Source: Longilinea sp035560795
GTDB lineage: Bacteria; Chloroflexota; Anaerolineae; Anaerolineales; Anaerolineaceae
NCBI GenBank assembly: GCA_035560795.1
Contig: DATMYV010000020.1
Span: 1-64,000 of the forward strand
Length of the DNA: 64,000 nucleotides
Reading direction: 5' to 3'
Shown: positions 43,658 through 52,644 of the stretch, piece by piece
How the letters are laid out: each line of letters opens with the position of its first letter
Numbering within the stretch: the first letter of the stretch is position 1
The notes under the pieces: model-generated
Told to the model about the DNA's origin: nothing
The model's input: only the letters and a program-made list of their open reading frames with translations
Databases searched by the model: none
Program-made: the position numbers and the translations under genes

Positions 43658-45451
43658 TCATTCGAAAACCTGGATCATGGCGAAGCGGTCGACATCCACC
43701 AGCCCCAGGTCAGAAATTCGCAGTGACGGAATGACCACCAGTCCAAGTAAACTTAGCTGCATATTGGGATTGTTCAATGTGCATCCGCACGCCCGGAAAC
43801 CTTCCAGGACCGTGGCTGCTTTTTGCCCAACAATTTCTGCCCGTTCATTTGACATCAAACCCGCAATGGGCAATTCCACAATTCCGATCACTTCTCCGCG
43901 CAGCACCACCACCTGTCCCCCGCCGCAAGCTGCCAGCGCATTGGCTGCAATTGCCATGTTCTCGTCGTCCGTTCCAGTCACGATCATGTGATGGCTGTCG
44001 TGAGCAACGGTTGTCCCAATCGCGCAGTGTTCAGTAAAACCAAACCCGTGCACCAGCCCGACTTGAACCCGTCCAGTCCGGCGATGCCGCTCGACGAGTG
44101 CCAGTTTGACAATATCACGAGCTAAATCAGACTGAAATTCACCGTTCTTCCGTTCCATTTCCAACACCAGGTGGCGGGTAGGAGCCTGATTCTCAATGAC
44201 ACCAATGACATGGGCTTTTAACTCGCCGTCTGCCGGTGGGAACGGAAGCTTGAAATCGGCAGCTGTTAATTTCCGGCGCAAATGGACCGAATCTGTCGCC
44301 CACTCCGGTTGGCTCACCACTGGCAATTCAGCCAGCATTCGGCCCTCTTGTGCCATCACCTTGCCGCGGGCAATAACGGTATCAACATGAAAATCAGATA
44401 GGTTTTTCACCAGCAGCACATCAGCATAACGGCCGGGTGCAATCATGCCCATCTCGCGGCTGACGCCAAAATGTTCAGCGGTATTGATGGTCGCCATCTG
44501 GATTGCCGTGATGGGTTTAAGCCCCTGTGCTACGGCATGCCGGATGACGCGGTCCATGTGGCCTTCCTGGACCAGGGTTGCAGAATGGGAATCATCGGTG
44601 CAGAGAATAAAATTGCGCGGGTCAAGCCCTAACTCGGTCACGGCGCCAACCTGAGCCGCCACGTCATGCCAGGCTGAACCAAACCGCAGCATGGCCTTCA
44701 TTCCCTGTCGCACCCTCTCCACTGCATCTTCAACGCGTGTCCCCTCGTGATCATCTTGGGGGCCGCCAGCGGCATATGCATGGAATGGCAGACCAAGGTC
44801 TGTCATTGGATAATGTCCGCCAATGACCTTATTGGCCATGCGCGTAGCGTCCATTTCAGCGTGGACTTTGGCATCGCTGGAAATGACGCCTGGATAATTC
44901 ATCATTTCACCGAGGCCAATAATGCCAGGCCAGGTCATTGCTTCCGCAACTTCCGCAGGTCCGATCGATGCACCAGGTGTCTCAAAGCCCGGAGACGAGG
45001 GCACGCAGGAAGGCATTTGAACAAAAACTGTGATCGGCTGTAGTGCTGCCTCATCCACCATCAAACGCACACCACGCAAGCCAAAAACATTGGCAATCTC
45101 GTGCGGGTCGACGAACATGCCGGTCGTCCCGTGCGGCAACACCGCCCGTACAAACTCTGTAACGGTAAGCATGCCCGATTCGACGTGCATGTGTCCGTCG
45201 ATAAGGCCAGGAACCAGAAAGCGCCCGGCTGCAACGATTACTTTTGTTTTGGGGCCAATGGCATGGCTGGCATCCGGACCGACATAAGCAATTCGCCCAT
45301 CGATAACAGCAATATCGCTGCCGGGGATAATCTCGCCGGATTGCACGGATACCCATTGACCGCCCTGGATGACCAAATCGGCGGGTTTGCGCCCCATGGC
45401 ACAATCGACCAATGTCCGTGTATCCCGTTGCCAGAAAGTGTTCATGCTCAT
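43658..45451 (-). CDS. ade: Adenine deaminase
   Basis: Converts adenine to hypoxanthine and ammonia. The 597-residue amidohydrolase has G-H-M-H-V-E-S-G (metal His pair), D-P-H-E-I-A-N, and the adenine-deaminase-specific C-T-D-D-S-H near the end of the barrel. Its C-terminal domain contains A-H-D-S-H-H. Length fits bacterial AdeC. Several starts are possible; the ATG at 45451 has AAGG 8 nt upstream. The product hypoxanthine can be salvaged by Hpt or oxidised further, but no xanthine dehydrogenase is in the window. It is 93 bp from the 8-oxoguanine deaminase and 16 bp from the regulator. Confidence 0.95.
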   Translation of the reverse strand: MSMNTFWQRDTRTLVDCAMGRKPADLVIQGGQWVSVQSGEIIPGSDIAVIDGRIAYVGPDASHAIGPKTKVIVAAGRFLVPGLIDGHMHVESGMLTVTEFVRAVLPHGTTGMFVDPHEIANVFGLRGVRLMVDEAALQPITVFVQMPSCVPSSPGFETPGASIGPAEVAEAMTWPGIIGLGEMMNYPGVISSDAKVHAEMDATRMANKVIGGHYPMTDLGLPFHAYAAGGPQDDHEGTRVEDAVERVRQGMKAMLRFGSAWHDVAAQVGAVTELGLDPRNFILCTDDSHSATLVQEGHMDRVIRHAVAQGLKPITAIQMATINTAEHFGVSREMGMIAPGRYADVLLVKNLSDFHVDTVIARGKVMAQEGRMLAELPVVSQPEWATDSVHLRRKLTAADFKLPFPPADGELKAHVIGVIENQAPTRHLVLEMERKNGEFQSDLARDIVKLALVERHRRTGRVQVGLVHGFGFTEHCAIGTTVAHDSHHMIVTGTDDENMAIAANALAACGGGQVVVLRGEVIGIVELPIAGLMSNERAEIVGQKAATVLEGFRACGCTLNNPNMQLSLLGLVVIPSLRISDLGLVDVDRFAMIQVFE

Positions 45452-45544
45452 TCGGACTGCCTTTTGCTCCTCCAACGATCACGGTTCGGGAGAGATGAAA
45501 CCGCATTCGATTCTACGCTTCGGCTTGTTGAGAAAACCGGCCAA

Positions 45545-46927
45545 TTAGCCAACAAGCCGTTTGGCGGCTTGATTGTGCCTGCTCACCAGGGCAGGTACAT
45601 CCACCGTTAAGAGCTCGCCATCGCGAACTATCACCTTTCCGCACACCACACTCAAGTCAACGCGCTGCGGACTGCAAAACACCAGCGCTGCAACAGGATC
45701 ATGCAAAGCCCCGGCATAGTCCAGCCGGTTGAGATCAATGGCAAAGAAGTCAGCACATTTGCCTGGTTCCAGCGAGCCCAGGTCGTCCCGGCCTAAAACC
45801 GCAGCCCCGCCGCGCGTGGCCAATTCCAAAGCCTGACGCGCCGTCATTAAGGGCGGAGTGCCTGCACCGGAAAGCGACGCCCCTGCCAGTCCTGCTCCAA
45901 TGCGTGAAAGAAGCATCGCCTGGCGGGCTTCGCCCAAAAGATGCGACCCGTCATTGCTCGCCGAGCCGTCCACTCCGAGGCCCACCTTGACTCCCGCTGC
46001 GCGGTATTGCAGCACTGGAGCAATTCCGGATGCCAGGCGCATATTCGATGAAGGGCAATGCGCCACCCCACAACCATTGTGGGCATACAATTGAATTTCT
46101 TCCTGAGAGACATGCACCGAATGGGCAAACCACACATCCGGACCAATCCAATCGACGGATTGCATATAGGCTACCGGGCGGTGGCCGAACATTTGTAGAC
46201 AGAATTCCTGTTCATCCTGAGTTTCCGCCAGGTGTGTGTGCAAATGAACCCCGTATTGCCTTGCAAGGGCTGCACTTTTCTTCATTAATTCACCGGTGAC
46301 GCTGAAGGGTGAACAGGGTGCCAGCACGATTTGCAGCATGGACCCTGGTTTAGCATCATGATAGGTTTCGATAAGGCGTAAACTGTCATCCAGGATGTGT
46401 TCTTCCGTGTCGACCACGCTGTCGGGAGGCAGGCCGCCCTGGCTCTCGCCCAGGCTCATCGAACCGCGCGAGGCATGCAGGCGGATTCCCAATTCACTGG
46501 CGGCCGCAATTTCATCATCCAGTCGGGAGCCATTTGGAAAAAGGTAAAGGTGGTCCGAAGCAGTGGTGCAACCGGAAAGTGCCAGTTCAGCCATCGCGGT
46601 TTGCGCAGAGGTGTAGATATCTTCCGGCGTCATGCGCGCCCAAATCGGATAAAGCGTTTTCAACCAACCAAACAGGTTGGCATCCTGTGCGGCTGGTACG
46701 GCGCGTGTCAATGTCTGGTAAAAGTGATGGTGGGTATTGATCAATCCGGGTAAAACGATATGCCCCTTGAGATCGAGTACCTCGTCAGCGTTTTGCGGTA
46801 GATCCTGGCTAGCGGCCACCTTCTCGATGAACCCATCGCGAATAAAAAGGCCACCGCCGGAAATTTCCCGGCGCTGGCCATCCATGGTTACCAAAACACT
46901 AGCGTTCTTTACAAGAAGAGTGGTCAT
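45545..46927 (-). CDS. 8-oxoguanine deaminase-like amidohydrolase (SsnA/ATZ family)
   Basis: A 460-residue metal-dependent deaminase of the TrzN/ATZ/SsnA group. N-T-H-H-H-F-Y-Q-T-L-T-R supplies the first metal ligands, followed by H-L-A-E-T, H-S-V-H-V and G-V-D-G-S-A-S-N-D-G-S. The segments L-T-R-A-V-P-A-A-Q and S-D-H-L-Y-L-F-P-N-G closely match the Pseudomonas 8-oxoguanine deaminase I remember; that enzyme makes urate and ammonia. It heads the whole minus-strand run. The ATG at 46927 has no Shine-Dalgarno, and the predicted transcript begins about 5 nt upstream, so translation may be leaderless. Guanine or isoxanthopterin deamination is an alternative. Confidence 0.88.
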   Translation of the reverse strand: MTTLLVKNASVLVTMDGQRREISGGGLFIRDGFIEKVAASQDLPQNADEVLDLKGHIVLPGLINTHHHFYQTLTRAVPAAQDANLFGWLKTLYPIWARMTPEDIYTSAQTAMAELALSGCTTASDHLYLFPNGSRLDDEIAAASELGIRLHASRGSMSLGESQGGLPPDSVVDTEEHILDDSLRLIETYHDAKPGSMLQIVLAPCSPFSVTGELMKKSAALARQYGVHLHTHLAETQDEQEFCLQMFGHRPVAYMQSVDWIGPDVWFAHSVHVSQEEIQLYAHNGCGVAHCPSSNMRLASGIAPVLQYRAAGVKVGLGVDGSASNDGSHLLGEARQAMLLSRIGAGLAGASLSGAGTPPLMTARQALELATRGGAAVLGRDDLGSLEPGKCADFFAIDLNRLDYAGALHDPVAALVFCSPQRVDLSVVCGKVIVRDGELLTVDVPALVSRHNQAAKRLVG

Positions 46928-46937
46928 CGGCTCAGAA

Positions 46938-47000
46938 GTTTATGGTCAATCAATGGGGATCTGTCAATCATGTGACAGTACAACCAGTTTAACCATAAAC
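46938..47000. promoter_or_regulatory. Nested dyad and promoter at the head of the purine island
   Basis: An outer inverted repeat (GTTTATGGT 46938-46946 with ACCATAAAC 46992-47000) and an inner one (CTGTCA 46961-46966 with TGACAG 46973-46978) share nearly the same centre at 46969. A minus-strand promoter is embedded: TTGACA (46967-46962), 17 bp, CATAAA (46944-46939). A regulator bound to the dyad would cover the promoter. The GntR regulator encoded downstream is the obvious candidate. Confidence 0.6.
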
Positions 47001-47014
47001 ATCTAAAAAGTCAA

Positions 47015-47051
47015 TTGTCAGACAATATGTATTATGTCACTTGTCGGACAA
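47015..47051. promoter_or_regulatory. Two TTGTCnGACAA palindromes
   Basis: TTGTCAGACAA (47015-47025) and TTGTCGGACAA (47041-47051) are perfect 11-bp dyads with centres 26 bp apart. They fit the T-n-GT-nnn-AC-n-A pattern of GntR-superfamily operators. The second overlaps the last codons of folD. Confidence 0.5.
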
Positions 47052-47915
47052 CTCGGCGCCGTGCAGTAAATTGCTCATCAGCATGGCGATCGTCATGGGT
47101 CCCACCCCGCCAGGCACCGGGGTGATCGCGCCTGCCACCTCTTTGACTTCATCAAAGGCTACATCGCCCACCATGCGATAGCCCTTGGGCTGGCTGGGGT
47201 CCTCAAGGCGGTTGATGCCGACATCGATCACCACTGCACCAGGTTTGACCCAATCCCCGCGCACCATTTCAGGCCGCCCGACTGCCGCGACCAGTACATC
47301 CGCTTGCCGCACCACATCCGGTAGATTTTTCGTGCGTGAGTGGCAAATGGTCACCGTGGCATTGGCGCGCACCAGCAACAACGCCACCGGCATACCCACA
47401 ATATTGGATCGCCCCAGCACCACCGCGTTGATGCCTTCAATCTTGGGTAGTGACTTCTCGATCATGTACATGCAGCCTTTCGGCGTGCAGGGCACAAATA
47501 AAGGATCGCGTCCTTTTTGGGCCAACCGTCCAATGTTGATCGGGTGAAATCCGTCAACATCTTTTTCGATGCTGATTAAACTGAGCACCCGCTCCTCATC
47601 CAGGTGGGCAGGAAGCGGTAGCTGCACCAGGATTCCATTCACTTTTGGATCGGCATTCAATTCTTTGACTAATTTTTCAACTTCTTCCTGCGTGGCTGTG
47701 GCTGGCAGTTCGTATCCATAGGATTCAATACCCACTTCGGCACTGGATTTTCGCTTGGAGCGTACATAAGATTGCGATGCCGGGTTCTCGCCCACCAGCA
47801 CCGTAGCCAAACCGGGTGCCGGTTTTCCAGCTGCAATTCGTGCCTCCACTTTTGCTTTTACATCCAGACGAATTTCTGCAGCCAGAGCTTTGCCATCTAA
47901 AATCGTTGCGGTCAT
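47037..47915 (-). CDS. folD: Bifunctional methylenetetrahydrofolate dehydrogenase/cyclohydrolase
   Basis: Interconverts methylene-, methenyl- and 10-formyl-tetrahydrofolate. The 292-residue protein has Y-V-R-S-K-R-K with the catalytic Lys, [17 protein letters not shown] and the NAD(P)-binding [11 protein letters not shown]. The ATG at 47915 follows GAGAGG; the 21-codon upstream extension is rejected. Formyl-THF supports purine synthesis, and formimino-THF chemistry can end purine fermentation, so its position next to the purine island may be meaningful, but it has its own promoter. Confidence 0.96.
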   Translation of the reverse strand: MTATILDGKALAAEIRLDVKAKVEARIAAGKPAPGLATVLVGENPASQSYVRSKRKSSAEVGIESYGYELPATATQEEVEKLVKELNADPKVNGILVQLPLPAHLDEERVLSLISIEKDVDGFHPINIGRLAQKGRDPLFVPCTPKGCMYMIEKSLPKIEGINAVVLGRSNIVGMPVALLLVRANATVTICHSRTKNLPDVVRQADVLVAAVGRPEMVRGDWVKPGAVVIDVGINRLEDPSQPKGYRMVGDVAFDEVKEVAGAITPVPGGVGPMTIAMLMSNLLHGAELSDK

Positions 47916-48005
47916 GTTTTTCCTCTCCATCCATGATTCAGATGATTGTTTATTGAAAAATGCAGGGGGCTGACACATATCGAAACAATAATGCCTTTGG
48001 CTATT

Positions 48006-48011
48006 ATTATA
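48006..48011 (-). promoter_or_regulatory. Candidate -10 of folD
   Basis: TATAAT on the minus strand (48011-48006) inside a small GGCTAT...ATAGCC hairpin; no clear -35. Confidence 0.45.
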
Positions 48012-48075
48012 GCCTGAGGATGAAAAAGCATCGTCACCAGGATGATTATTTCCCCAATACCAATTTACTTTAAGC

Positions 48076-48081
48076 TATAAT
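48076..48081 (+). promoter_or_regulatory. Candidate -10 of the UDP-glucose dehydrogenase gene
   Basis: TATAAT at 48076-48081, 30 bp before the ATG at 48111; the -35 region is weak. Confidence 0.5.
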
Positions 48082-48110
48082 CTCTCCTGAGAATAGGAGG
48101 ATTGGATCTC

Positions 48111-49427
48111 ATGACAAAAATATGCGTGGTTGGAACTGGATATGTGGGTTTGGTGACGGGTGCTTGTTTTGCCGATCTAGGCAATGAAGTTGCCTGCCTG
48201 GATGTGGACGAGACTCGAATCAGCAAGTTAAAAAACGGAATCATGCCCATTTATGAACCTGGCCTGGAACAACTGGTTGCCCAAAATGTTCACGCTGGCC
48301 GTCTGATGTTTACCACAGATTATCCCGAAGCAGTGAAAGACGCTGAAATCGCCTTTATCGCGGTGGGAACGCCCTCCGGGGTCGACGGCGAGGCCGATTT
48401 GCAATACGTGCGATCTGCTGCTGAAATGATTGCCGATTTGGTGGATGATCCGATTGTGGTCGTCAACAAATCGACTGTGCCGGTTGGGACAGGTGATTGG
48501 GTTGCCGAGATCATCAAGAAACGCCGTGGCGGCAAACCGCTCGAATTTCACGTGGTTTCCAACCCGGAATTCTTGCGCGAAGGTTCAGCCATTAACGATT
48601 TCATGGCCCCGGATCGGGTCGTGCTCGGTTCGACGGAACGCGAGGCCGCAAACAAGGTAGCCCAGTTATACCTAACCCTGCGCTGCCCGATCGTCATCAC
48701 CGATCTGCGTACCGCCGAAATGATCAAATACGCGTCCAACGCGTTCCTCGCCACACGAATTTCTTTTATCAATGAAATTGGCAACATGTGCGAGGAAATG
48801 GGCGCGGATGTCCGGGAAGTAGCTCGCGGCATGGGGCTGGACAAACGCATTGGTCCTTCCTTCCTGGATGCAGGTCTGGGTTGGGGCGGTTCCTGCTTCC
48901 CGAAGGATGTAAAAGCGTTGGCGCATATGGCCGTGCTGCACGGCACCCACCCGCAACTACTGCAGGCAGTAATGGAAATCAACCGCAATCAACGGCGCCG
49001 TGTTGTAGTGAAATTACGCAAGGCACTTGGCGGCCTTAATGACCGCGAGATTGGCATTCTTGGTCTGGCGTTCAAACCCAACACAGACGATATGCGCGAA
49101 TCACCAGCAGTGGAGATGATTCACCTGCTGCAGAACGAAGGCGCCCATGTCAAAGCCTATGACCCACAGGCGATGGAAAATGCCGCACAGATGTTCCCAC
49201 ACCTGACCCTGTGCGCCAATCCCTACGAAGTTGCCGAAAACGTGGATGCGCTGGTGCTTGCCACCGAATGGAACGAGTTCAAGCAACTTGATTTCGACCG
49301 CATCCACTCTCTGATGCGCCAGACCATCATCATGGACGGGCGCAACTTGTGGGACAGCGACCGCCTGCGCCAGCAGGGCTTTACTTACTATGGCGTCGGC
49401 CGCGGCGGGAACGGTTCCCCGGATTAA
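48111..49427 (+). CDS. UDP-glucose 6-dehydrogenase
   Basis: Oxidises UDP-glucose to UDP-glucuronate for surface polysaccharide precursors. The 438-residue protein begins with the NAD motif V-V-G-T-G-Y-V-G-L. It has the catalytic Cys262 in G-G-S-C-F-P-K-D and the C-terminal UDP-binding domain with [12 protein letters not shown]. The ATG at 48111 is 10 nt from GGAGG; a TTG at 48102 is too close to it. UDP-N-acetyl-mannosamine dehydrogenase is a relative, but the Cys motif context favours UDP-glucose. A single-gene unit ending at a terminator. Confidence 0.93.
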   Translation: MTKICVVGTGYVGLVTGACFADLGNEVACLDVDETRISKLKNGIMPIYEPGLEQLVAQNVHAGRLMFTTDYPEAVKDAEIAFIAVGTPSGVDGEADLQYVRSAAEMIADLVDDPIVVVNKSTVPVGTGDWVAEIIKKRRGGKPLEFHVVSNPEFLREGSAINDFMAPDRVVLGSTEREAANKVAQLYLTLRCPIVITDLRTAEMIKYASNAFLATRISFINEIGNMCEEMGADVREVARGMGLDKRIGPSFLDAGLGWGGSCFPKDVKALAHMAVLHGTHPQLLQAVMEINRNQRRRVVVKLRKALGGLNDREIGILGLAFKPNTDDMRESPAVEMIHLLQNEGAHVKAYDPQAMENAAQMFPHLTLCANPYEVAENVDALVLATEWNEFKQLDFDRIHSLMRQTIIMDGRNLWDSDRLRQQGFTYYGVGRGGNGSPD

Positions 49428-49447
49428 CAGCAGGATTTTGATAATCC

Positions 49448-49478
49448 ACACCCGGAACAATGCAAATGTTCCGGGTGT
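49448..49478 (+). terminator. Terminator of the UDP-glucose dehydrogenase gene
   Basis: A 12-bp stem (49448-49459 with 49467-49478), 7-nt loop, then TTTGTTT. Confidence 0.88.
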
Positions 49479-49505
49479 TTTGTTTCTAAAAGGTCAACGC
49501 GTTGT

Positions 49506-52403
49506 TTACAGCATTTGTTGGTGATGTTCTTTGAGATAATTCTTAAGATATTGTCCGGTATAGGATTCACTGTTATCGCACACATCTTCCGGCGTGCCAG
49601 TCGCCACGATCAAACCGCCGCGATCGCCGCCTTCCGGCCCCATATCGATGATGTAGTCAGCCACTTTGACAATATCGAGGTTATGCTCAATGATCAACAC
49701 TGAATTGCCGGTTTCGACCAATCGCTGCAGCACTTCGATCAGCTTGTGTACGTCGGCGGCATGCAAACCGACGGACGGTTCGTCCAGTACATAGAAAGTA
49801 CGGCCGGTGGCGCGCCGTGAAAGTTCTTTCGCCAGTTTCACGCGCTGAGCTTCGCCGCCCGAAAGGGTGGTGCCAGGCTGTCCAATGCGCACATAACCCA
49901 ATCCGACTTCCTGCAATGTGCGCAGCTTGTTATAGATCGCTGGGAAACTGGTGAAAAGGTCCAATGCTTCATCGACGGTCGTATCGAGAACCTCAGCAAT
50001 CGATCTTCCCTTGAAATGCACCTGCAGGGTCTCGCGGTTAAACCGGCTGCCATGGCATACGTCGCAGGGTACGTAAACGTCTGGCAGGAATTGCATTTCG
50101 ATGCGCAATTGACCCTGACCCTGGCAGGCTTCGCAACGCCCGCCGTGCACATTGAAAGAGAAACGTCCGGCTTTGTAGCCGCGAATTTTGCTCTCCGGCA
50201 TTTCAGCGAATAAGGCACGGATTTCATCAAACATGCCGGTATAGGTGGCAGGATTGGAGCGCGGGCTGCGTCCAATGGGCGACTGGTCGATATTGATGAC
50301 CTTGTCGATCAATTCGATGCCCTCGATCTTGTCGTAGTCGCCCGGCTGAGTATGCGCCCGGTTCACATCGCGCGCCAGCGCGTTGTAAAGCACGTCCACC
50401 ATCAGGGTTGATTTACCCGAACCGGAAACGCCTGTGATGCATACCAGTTTCCCGAGCGGGATATCGACGCTGACGTTGCGCAGATTGTTGGCGCGGGCGC
50501 CGATGATGCGCAAATGTTTACCGTTGCCCAGGCGGCGGCTGTCAGGCAGCGGAACCTTCTTGCGCCCCGACAGGTAAGCTCCTGTGATTGAATCGGGATT
50601 GACCAGAATTTGTTCCGGCGTGCCCTCGGCCATGATTTCGCCGCCGTGCTCGCCTGCCCCCGGTCCCAGGTCAATAATCCAATCAGCCGATCGAATGGTG
50701 TCATCATCATGCTCGACCACCAGAACCGTATTGCCCAGGTCGCGTAAACTCTTCAAGGTATCCAACAAACGGCCGTTGTCGCGCGGATGCAGGCCGATGG
50801 ACGGCTCGTCAAGTACGTACAGCACGCCCATCAGGCGCGATCCGATCTGGGTCGCCAATCGGATGCGCTGCGCCTCGCCGCCCGAAAGCGAGCCAGCCGA
50901 ACGGCGCAAGGTGAGGTAATCCAGGCCGACATCCACCAGGAAACCCAACCGGGCACGAATCTCCTTCACCACCCGGTCCACAATCGCCTGCTGCCGTGGG
51001 TTGAGGGGTGATTCCGAGCTGCGCAGCCGGTCGATCCAGGCCAGCGTTCTTACCACTGGCCAATCCGTCACCTCAACGATATTGTGATCATCCACAGTCA
51101 CAGCCAGCGCTTCACTTCGCAGGCGGGTTCCTTTACAAGTTGGACAGGGCCGCTCGCTCATGAATTCGGTGATTTTGTTACGGATATACTCCGAGTTCGT
51201 TTCCCGGTAGCGTCGTTCCAGATTTGGAATCACCCCTTCGAAGGTGGTCGTATAGGTCGTTTGCCGGTCGTTGCGCCCATTTAATTGCAGGGTCAGTTCG
51301 TCCGTACCGGTGCCGTACATGATCTTATGGATTTTCTCCGGTGCTATGGTACTGACCGGCGCATTTAGATCGATATGGAAGCGGTCTGCAACCGCTTCCA
51401 CCATTTGCCAGTAATATCCGCCCTGTTCGCGCGGACCGTTCCACTCCAACGCAACGATGGCGCCTTCATTGAACGACCGGTCAGAATCCGGGATGAGCAG
51501 ATCGGGGTCAATTTCCAGTTTATTTCCCAGCCCCTGGCAATCGGGACACGCGCCGTGAGGCGTGTTGAACGAGAAAGTGCGCGGTTCGATCTCCGGCAGG
51601 CTGATACCGTGTTCCGGACATGCCAGGTGTTCGGAATAATACAGGTCGACAGGCGGTTCGAGGAGATTTTGCGCTGTCAGATAGCCTTCGCCCACTTTCA
51701 ACGCGGTCTCAACCGAATCCGTCAAACGCGAACGCATTTGGCGGCGCTCTTCGTCGTTTTCGGGATGGCCAATCACCAATCGATCGACCACCGCCTCGAT
51801 CGTATGGATTTTATAGCGGTCAAGCGTAATCTCATCTTCCAGGCTATACACCGTTCCATCGGCACGCACCCGTACAAAACCGGCTTTGCGAATCTCATCC
51901 AGCACCGCCTGGTAAGTCCCTTTGCGCCCGCGAACGATCGGTGCCAGAATCAACAGCCGCGATCCCTCAGGCAGTTTCTCGAGCGAATCGACGATCTCCT
52001 CGGCAGACTGCTTGGTAACTTCGCGCCCGCAAACCGGACAGTGCGGTATGCCTGCCCTGGCGTACAACAGGCGCAAGTAATCATATATTTCGGTAACGGT
52101 TCCGACTGTGGAGCGCGGGTTGTGGGAGGTGGCTCTCTGGTCGATCGAAACTGCTGGGGAAAGTCCGTCAATGTAATCAACATCCGGTTTTTCCATCTGT
52201 CCCAAAAACTGGCGGGCATAGGCGGACAATGATTCAACATAACGGCGCTGTCCTTCGGCAAAAATCGTATCGAAGGCCAGCGAACTTTTTCCCGATCCAG
52301 AGAGCCCGGTAATGACTACCAGTTTATCGCGCGGGATTTCAACAGTAATATTTTTTAGGTTATGCGCGCGTGCGCCGACAACGCGGATTGCATTTTGGGT
52401 CAT
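49506..52403 (-). CDS. uvrA: Excinuclease ABC subunit A
   Basis: DNA-damage recognition ATPase of nucleotide excision repair. The 965-residue protein has two ABC modules: Walker [10 protein letters not shown] near residue 33 and G-V-S-G-S-G-K-S-T in the second half. Both signatures are L-S-G-G-E-A-Q-R. Zinc modules include C-P-V-C-G, C-P-T-C-K-G and C-E-A-C-Q-G...C-D-V-C-H-G. I start at the ATG at 52403 ([11 protein letters not shown]), preceded by GGTGGAAG. The 39-codon upstream extension contains the promoter and is not coding. Confidence 0.97.
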   Translation of the reverse strand: MTQNAIRVVGARAHNLKNITVEIPRDKLVVITGLSGSGKSSLAFDTIFAEGQRRYVESLSAYARQFLGQMEKPDVDYIDGLSPAVSIDQRATSHNPRSTVGTVTEIYDYLRLLYARAGIPHCPVCGREVTKQSAEEIVDSLEKLPEGSRLLILAPIVRGRKGTYQAVLDEIRKAGFVRVRADGTVYSLEDEITLDRYKIHTIEAVVDRLVIGHPENDEERRQMRSRLTDSVETALKVGEGYLTAQNLLEPPVDLYYSEHLACPEHGISLPEIEPRTFSFNTPHGACPDCQGLGNKLEIDPDLLIPDSDRSFNEGAIVALEWNGPREQGGYYWQMVEAVADRFHIDLNAPVSTIAPEKIHKIMYGTGTDELTLQLNGRNDRQTTYTTTFEGVIPNLERRYRETNSEYIRNKITEFMSERPCPTCKGTRLRSEALAVTVDDHNIVEVTDWPVVRTLAWIDRLRSSESPLNPRQQAIVDRVVKEIRARLGFLVDVGLDYLTLRRSAGSLSGGEAQRIRLATQIGSRLMGVLYVLDEPSIGLHPRDNGRLLDTLKSLRDLGNTVLVVEHDDDTIRSADWIIDLGPGAGEHGGEIMAEGTPEQILVNPDSITGAYLSGRKKVPLPDSRRLGNGKHLRIIGARANNLRNVSVDIPLGKLVCITGVSGSGKSTLMVDVLYNALARDVNRAHTQPGDYDKIEGIELIDKVINIDQSPIGRSPRSNPATYTGMFDEIRALFAEMPESKIRGYKAGRFSFNVHGGRCEACQGQGQLRIEMQFLPDVYVPCDVCHGSRFNRETLQVHFKGRSIAEVLDTTVDEALDLFTSFPAIYNKLRTLQEVGLGYVRIGQPGTTLSGGEAQRVKLAKELSRRATGRTFYVLDEPSVGLHAADVHKLIEVLQRLVETGNSVLIIEHNLDIVKVADYIIDMGPEGGDRGGLIVATGTPEDVCDNSESYTGQYLKNYLKEHHQQML

Positions 52404-52461
52404 AAACGTATCTTCCACCTTCCACAGGGAATCGCCATTCCCGGATAATTCATGACCTTGA

Positions 52462-52470
52462 ATTATACCA
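52462..52470 (-). promoter_or_regulatory. Extended -10 promoter of uvrA
   Basis: TGGTATAAT on the minus strand, about 60 bp before the uvrA ATG. No LexA-type box was recognised. The rest of 52404-52644 holds only the terminator at 52589-52613. Confidence 0.62.
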
Positions 52471-52588
52471 TCCGCTGCAAATCCATCATCCAGCGCTTTA
52501 TCCATCGATAGCCTATTCATTGCGTCGCCTCCCGAACAGTATCATTATATCGAAATTATGTTCTTAGAACAAGAGGTAAATAATAAAA

Positions 52589-52613
52589 ACTCCGCCGAAT
52601 TTCCCGGCGGAGT
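52589..52613 (-). terminator. Terminator of the cytochrome gene
   Basis: A 9-bp GC stem (52589-52597 with 52605-52613), 7-nt loop, then TTTTTATTATTT on the minus strand, 31 nt after the stop. Confidence 0.85.
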
Positions 52614-52644
52614 CAACCACTTATACCCTGTTAATAATTAACCT

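Noticed and set aside
20665..46927. Selenocysteine codon (in-frame TGA) in YgeY or neighbouring genes
   Set aside because: The frames read through without an internal TGA, and catalytic positions are Cys, His, Asp or Glu. SelB alone does not show a selenoprotein in this window.
46938..47051. Insertion-sequence ends as the source of the inverted repeats
   Set aside because: The repeats lie within a 114-bp gap with no transposase and no target duplication; a regulatory dyad explains them better.
52404..52520. N-terminal extension of uvrA
   Set aside because: It contains a TGGTATAAT promoter and does not resemble UvrA; the conserved N-terminus begins at 52403.
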